Of a stretch of 35,238 nucleotides of DNA, positions 32,912 to 35,238 are shown piece by piece. The notes beneath the pieces were generated by a model. It was given only the letters and a program-made list of their open reading frames with translations, was not told the DNA's origin and did not search any database. Both the position numbers and the translations under genes were made by a program. The first letter of the stretch is position 1. The number at the start of each line of letters is the position of its first letter. The DNA is from an uncultured Clostridium sp. (GTDB lineage Bacteria; Bacillota; Clostridia; Clostridiales; Clostridiaceae), in contig CACZYK010000015.1 of NCBI GenBank assembly GCA_902785295.1, positions 1-35,238 on the forward strand, given 5' to 3'.

Positions 32912-34508
32912 TACACTAAAGGTTAGCTTTAAAGTATCTTTTATTAAAAATGCAAATGCCTTTATACATTTTCTTTACAATGTTCCAATTCTTAAAAAAA
33001 TTCTTCCAAACAATCTTTATGAAAATACTGATACAAAGCTTATATTAGCTTTTGTAAAAATGTTTTTAAACATATTTTTAAACCTTTTTGGAAAGAGTTT
33101 ATATATAGGTGTATTTATACTAATACCTTGTATTTTAATTTCAAATTTTTTAGGTTTAAAAGAGTTTGACAGTAACATAGCTCTTCAAAGTTTTATATTT
33201 TTAAATTTTATTTTAGGCTCTTTTCTTAATAATGTTGTTTTTAATACTGTAATTGAAGAGAATTATATAATGATTAAGCTTATGAGAATGGATAGCAGGA
33301 CTTATTATTTATCTCAAATTCTATTTAAAATTATTATAGAATTTATATTTTTTATTCCTTCTCTCTTATTTTTAAAAATTGGTTTTTTTAATGTTTTATT
33401 ACTTTTATTAGAGTTATCTGCTTTTAGATTTATAATAAATTCTTTACTCATATTTTTCTATAAAAAATGGAATTTTATCTTTAGTTCAGATAAATCTATT
33501 ATTTCCTTTTTATTTGTTGCTATTTTTTTATTAGCTTATATTCCTCAAATATTAGGAATAGTATTTAATTGTAAGGCTGTTTTATTTAGTCCATTTTTCT
33601 CAATACCTTTAATACTTTTAGGAATTTTATGTACTATATATTCATTTTTATATACTGAATATAATTCAATTTCTCAGAAAGTACTATCAAGACAAAAAAC
33701 ATTGGATGTTAACTTAGCTATAGATGATATAAACACTTCTGATGTAAAACTTAATAAAAAGAAAATATATAAAGATTTAATGAATACAGAAAAATTTAAT
33801 AATAAGAAAGGATTTGATTATCTAAATTCTTTGTTTTTTTATAGACACTATAATCTTGTTAAGAAAAATATTATTATAACTACTGGAATTATAGTAATTA
33901 TATTTACTTTAATTTCCTTATTAATATTGTTTGATACTACATTTAATAAGAATAACCTTATTGATGTTATTACAAATCTTTCTTTTTATGTAATTATAGT
34001 CAATTTTATATGTAATAGAGAAAGTCTTTGTAAGGCAATGTTTTTTAATTGTGATGTTGCTTTGTTAAGGTATGGATACTATAAAAGTTCAGATAATATA
34101 TTAAGAAATTTTACTTCTAGATTGAAAAAAATGCTACTTTATAATTCAATTCCAATATTTAGCTTTATACTTAGTTTGTTAATACTTTTAATATTATGTG
34201 ATGGAGTTAATAGTATTATAAAGATTATTCCTATTTTTATATGTATAATTTTATTATATTTATTTTTCTCCATATATCACCTATTTATGTACTATATTTT
34301 TCAACCTTATACATCAAACTTTGAAACAAAAAGTCCTCTTTTTTCAATTATTAATTTTGTTGTGTACATGCTTTGCTTAAATATATCTAAAGTTGAATTA
34401 AATAATGTTGTTTTTAATAGCTGTGTGGCTATAATTACAATTATTTTTATACCTTTTTCTCTTATAATTATATATAAATTTGCACCTAAAACTTTTAGGC
34501 TTAAATAA
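32895..34508 (+). CDS. ABC transporter permease, large integral membrane protein
   Basis: 537 residues from ATG 32895, chosen for its GGAGG site 9 nt upstream inside the ATPase gene; the longer frame from 32844 has no site. About ten to twelve hydrophobic segments lie in two blocks (about 65-265 and 330-530) with a charged cytosolic linker (about 275-325, DVNLAIDDINTSDVKLNKKKIYKDL). No permease family is recognised beyond an ABC-2-like exporter. The two-block architecture suggests that one chain may form most of the translocation path. Very AT-rich, like the core genome. Confidence 0.88.
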   Translation: MKKMINTLKVSFKVSFIKNANAFIHFLYNVPILKKILPNNLYENTDTKLILAFVKMFLNIFLNLFGKSLYIGVFILIPCILISNFLGLKEFDSNIALQSFIFLNFILGSFLNNVVFNTVIEENYIMIKLMRMDSRTYYLSQILFKIIIEFIFFIPSLLFLKIGFFNVLLLLLELSAFRFIINSLLIFFYKKWNFIFSSDKSIISFLFVAIFLLAYIPQILGIVFNCKAVLFSPFFSIPLILLGILCTIYSFLYTEYNSISQKVLSRQKTLDVNLAIDDINTSDVKLNKKKIYKDLMNTEKFNNKKGFDYLNSLFFYRHYNLVKKNIIITTGIIVIIFTLISLLILFDTTFNKNNLIDVITNLSFYVIIVNFICNRESLCKAMFFNCDVALLRYGYYKSSDNILRNFTSRLKKMLLYNSIPIFSFILSLLILLILCDGVNSIIKIIPIFICIILLYLFFSIYHLFMYYIFQPYTSNFETKSPLFSIINFVVYMLCLNISKVELNNVVFNSCVAIITIIFIPFSLIIIYKFAPKTFRLK

Positions 34509-34509
34509 A

Positions 34510-34581
34510 AAAGTTTTAATTATTATTTTGCTTTTTCCGTCGACAAGCTCCAAGTCAACGCAAAATAATAATTAAAACTTT
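34510..34581. repeat. Large-hairpin repeat, copy 1
   Basis: A perfect 22-bp inverted repeat (34510-34531 and 34560-34581; left arm begins AAAGTTTTAATTATTATTTT) encloses a 28-nt loop containing GTCGACAAGCTCC. Flanks are AATAAAAA on the left and CTAACTA on the right. On the minus strand it ends in TTTTTT. It starts 2 bp after the permease stop. Confidence 0.78.
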
Positions 34582-34607
34582 CTAACTATAATGAATAGAA
34601 TAAAAAT

Positions 34608-34673
34608 GTGTGAAATTATTACTTTTTCTCTCCTTGCTTGTGCTTTAAGGCAAAACAAAGTAATAATTCACAC
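34608..34673. repeat. Large-hairpin repeat, copy 2
   Basis: GTGTGAAATTATTACTTT (34608-34625) and AAAGTAATAATTCACAC (34657-34673) form a 17-bp stem with one bulged base and a 31-nt loop. The same CTTTCTAACTA right flank and AATAAAAA left flank as copy 1 are present. It lies 17 bp past the stop of the minus-strand HTH gene and is followed by a T-tract on that strand. Confidence 0.75.
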
Positions 34674-34690
34674 TTTCTAACTAAAAATAT

Positions 34691-35116
34691 TTAATTTATT
34701 TTATAATAGTCTTTAAGTATAACTGCTCTTATGCTATCATAACTTATTTCTCTTGGAAGTTCTTTTTTTATTAAAGATACTTTTTCTATTCCTACTTTAT
34801 TACAAGCACTTATTATTCTATTTTCTTCTAAGGGCTTTATAAATTCATCAAGTCCTAAATTAAAATTAGTTTCTCCAGTTTCTTTTATATAATCTGTTAC
34901 ATAACTTAATAAAGTAGATATGGACAATTCTATATTTTTACTTATATTTTTTAAAGAGGTTCCTTTTTTAATTTCATCCATACATATCTCATTATTACTT
35001 CTAGTTTCTCCATCTATTATTATTTTATTTCTTTCTTTATATTTAAAATTAGCATTAATATTATTATCTTTAATATATTTATTAACAAGCTCTAAGATTT
35101 CTTTTGAAGTGTTCAT
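34691..35116 (-). CDS. Orphan helix-turn-helix protein resembling the RecQ C-terminal HTH_40 domain
   Basis: 141 residues. Residues about 45-141 (EIKKGTSLKNISKNIELSISTLLSYVTDYIKETG, then ISACNKVGIEKVSLIKKELPREISYDSIRAVIL) follow the pattern of the helix-turn-helix domain found at the C-terminus of many RecQ helicases. There are no helicase motifs. The ATG at 35116 lacks a ribosome site, and the frame stays open upstream for about 10 codons to a TAA. It may be a decayed end of a larger protein or a stand-alone regulator. A perfect 10-bp inverted repeat (35146-35177) lies just upstream. Confidence 0.6.
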   Translation of the reverse strand: MNTSKEILELVNKYIKDNNINANFKYKERNKIIIDGETRSNNEICMDEIKKGTSLKNISKNIELSISTLLSYVTDYIKETGETNFNLGLDEFIKPLEENRIISACNKVGIEKVSLIKKELPREISYDSIRAVILKDYYKIN

Positions 35117-35145
35117 AGATATTGTGCTATATTCATATACTGCTA

Positions 35146-35177
35146 CTTAAAATGTAATCAAATATAAACATTTTAAG
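35146..35177. repeat. Perfect 10-bp inverted repeat upstream of the orphan HTH gene
   Basis: CTTAAAATGT (35146-35155) and ACATTTTAAG (35168-35177) are separated by 12 bp. There is no T run in either direction. It could be an operator or a remnant structure. The remaining sequence to the window edge shows no supported gene. Confidence 0.5.
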
Positions 35178-35238
35178 AATTTTACTGTTTCAACGTATCT
35201 GTTTTTGCTAATCAATAACTTCAAAGCTACTTACATTT

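Noticed and set aside
34920-35150. Plus-strand hydrophobic open frame opposite the orphan HTH gene
   Set aside because: The minus-strand reading matches a known domain; the plus reading is a leucine/isoleucine-rich shadow.
1-35238. CRISPR array, tRNA, rRNA, prophage or complete insertion sequence
   Set aside because: No regularly spaced direct repeats of CRISPR type, no cloverleaf with a CCA-type acceptor, no rRNA signature and no transposase or integrase frame were found.

Overview
The window is AT-rich low-GC Firmicute DNA. Its gene content points to an endospore-forming Clostridium sensu stricto: spoIIGA-sigE-sigG, an uninterrupted sigK, a T-box alaS leader and Fe-S biogenesis genes. pilT beside ftsA-ftsZ is an arrangement known from Clostridium perfringens, so C. 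perfringens or a close relative is my best guess. This is inferred from gene order and protein sequence only.

Positions 1-21800 read entirely on the minus strand and form a conserved core. From high to low coordinate they are: T-box leader and alaS; ireB, ruvX, a DUF1292 protein, a Fur-family regulator, rnjA, typA; mltG, trmR and a U32 peptidase-like tRNA hydroxylation gene; a penicillin-binding protein and sigK; pilT, ftsA, ftsZ; spoIIGA, sigE, sigG, ylmC; then nrdR and a partial pgeF that runs off the left edge. Translation, RNA decay, wall synthesis, division and the sporulation sigma cascade lie side by side, broken by several intrinsic terminators.

Positions 21800-28700 hold a PRC-barrel/AI-2E pair followed by an accessory stretch on both strands. 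It contains a small EEP-fold hydrolase, a membrane-anchored Xre-type regulator with a 60-residue membrane protein, a two-component system with two uncharacterised small genes, a truncated gene remnant and a SnoaL-like protein. Base composition looks less AT-biased here than in the flanks. The same junction in Bacillus subtilis (alaS to mnmA) carries other genes, so this looks like a variable spot.

Positions 28750-35238 return to core genes (mnmA, iscU, iscS, iscR, minus strand), then a divergent ABC exporter and an orphan helix-turn-helix protein separated by two large hairpins.

The observations most worth following are regulatory. (1) The sigG ribosome-binding site is sequestered by a hairpin whose 5' arm overlaps a sigma-F-like promoter, so only read-through mRNA from spoIIGA-sigE would be silenced. 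(2) An 11-bp-phased TGTAAT repeat array lies upstream of the two-component operon and recurs, in the same phase, upstream of an adjacent small membrane protein gene, defining a small regulon. (3) A family of long hairpins with T-tracts occurs three times in the window, and a larger 116-bp palindrome occurs once. (4) The iscR promoter is placed so that the mRNA would be nearly leaderless. No CRISPR array, tRNA, rRNA, prophage or intact insertion sequence was seen.
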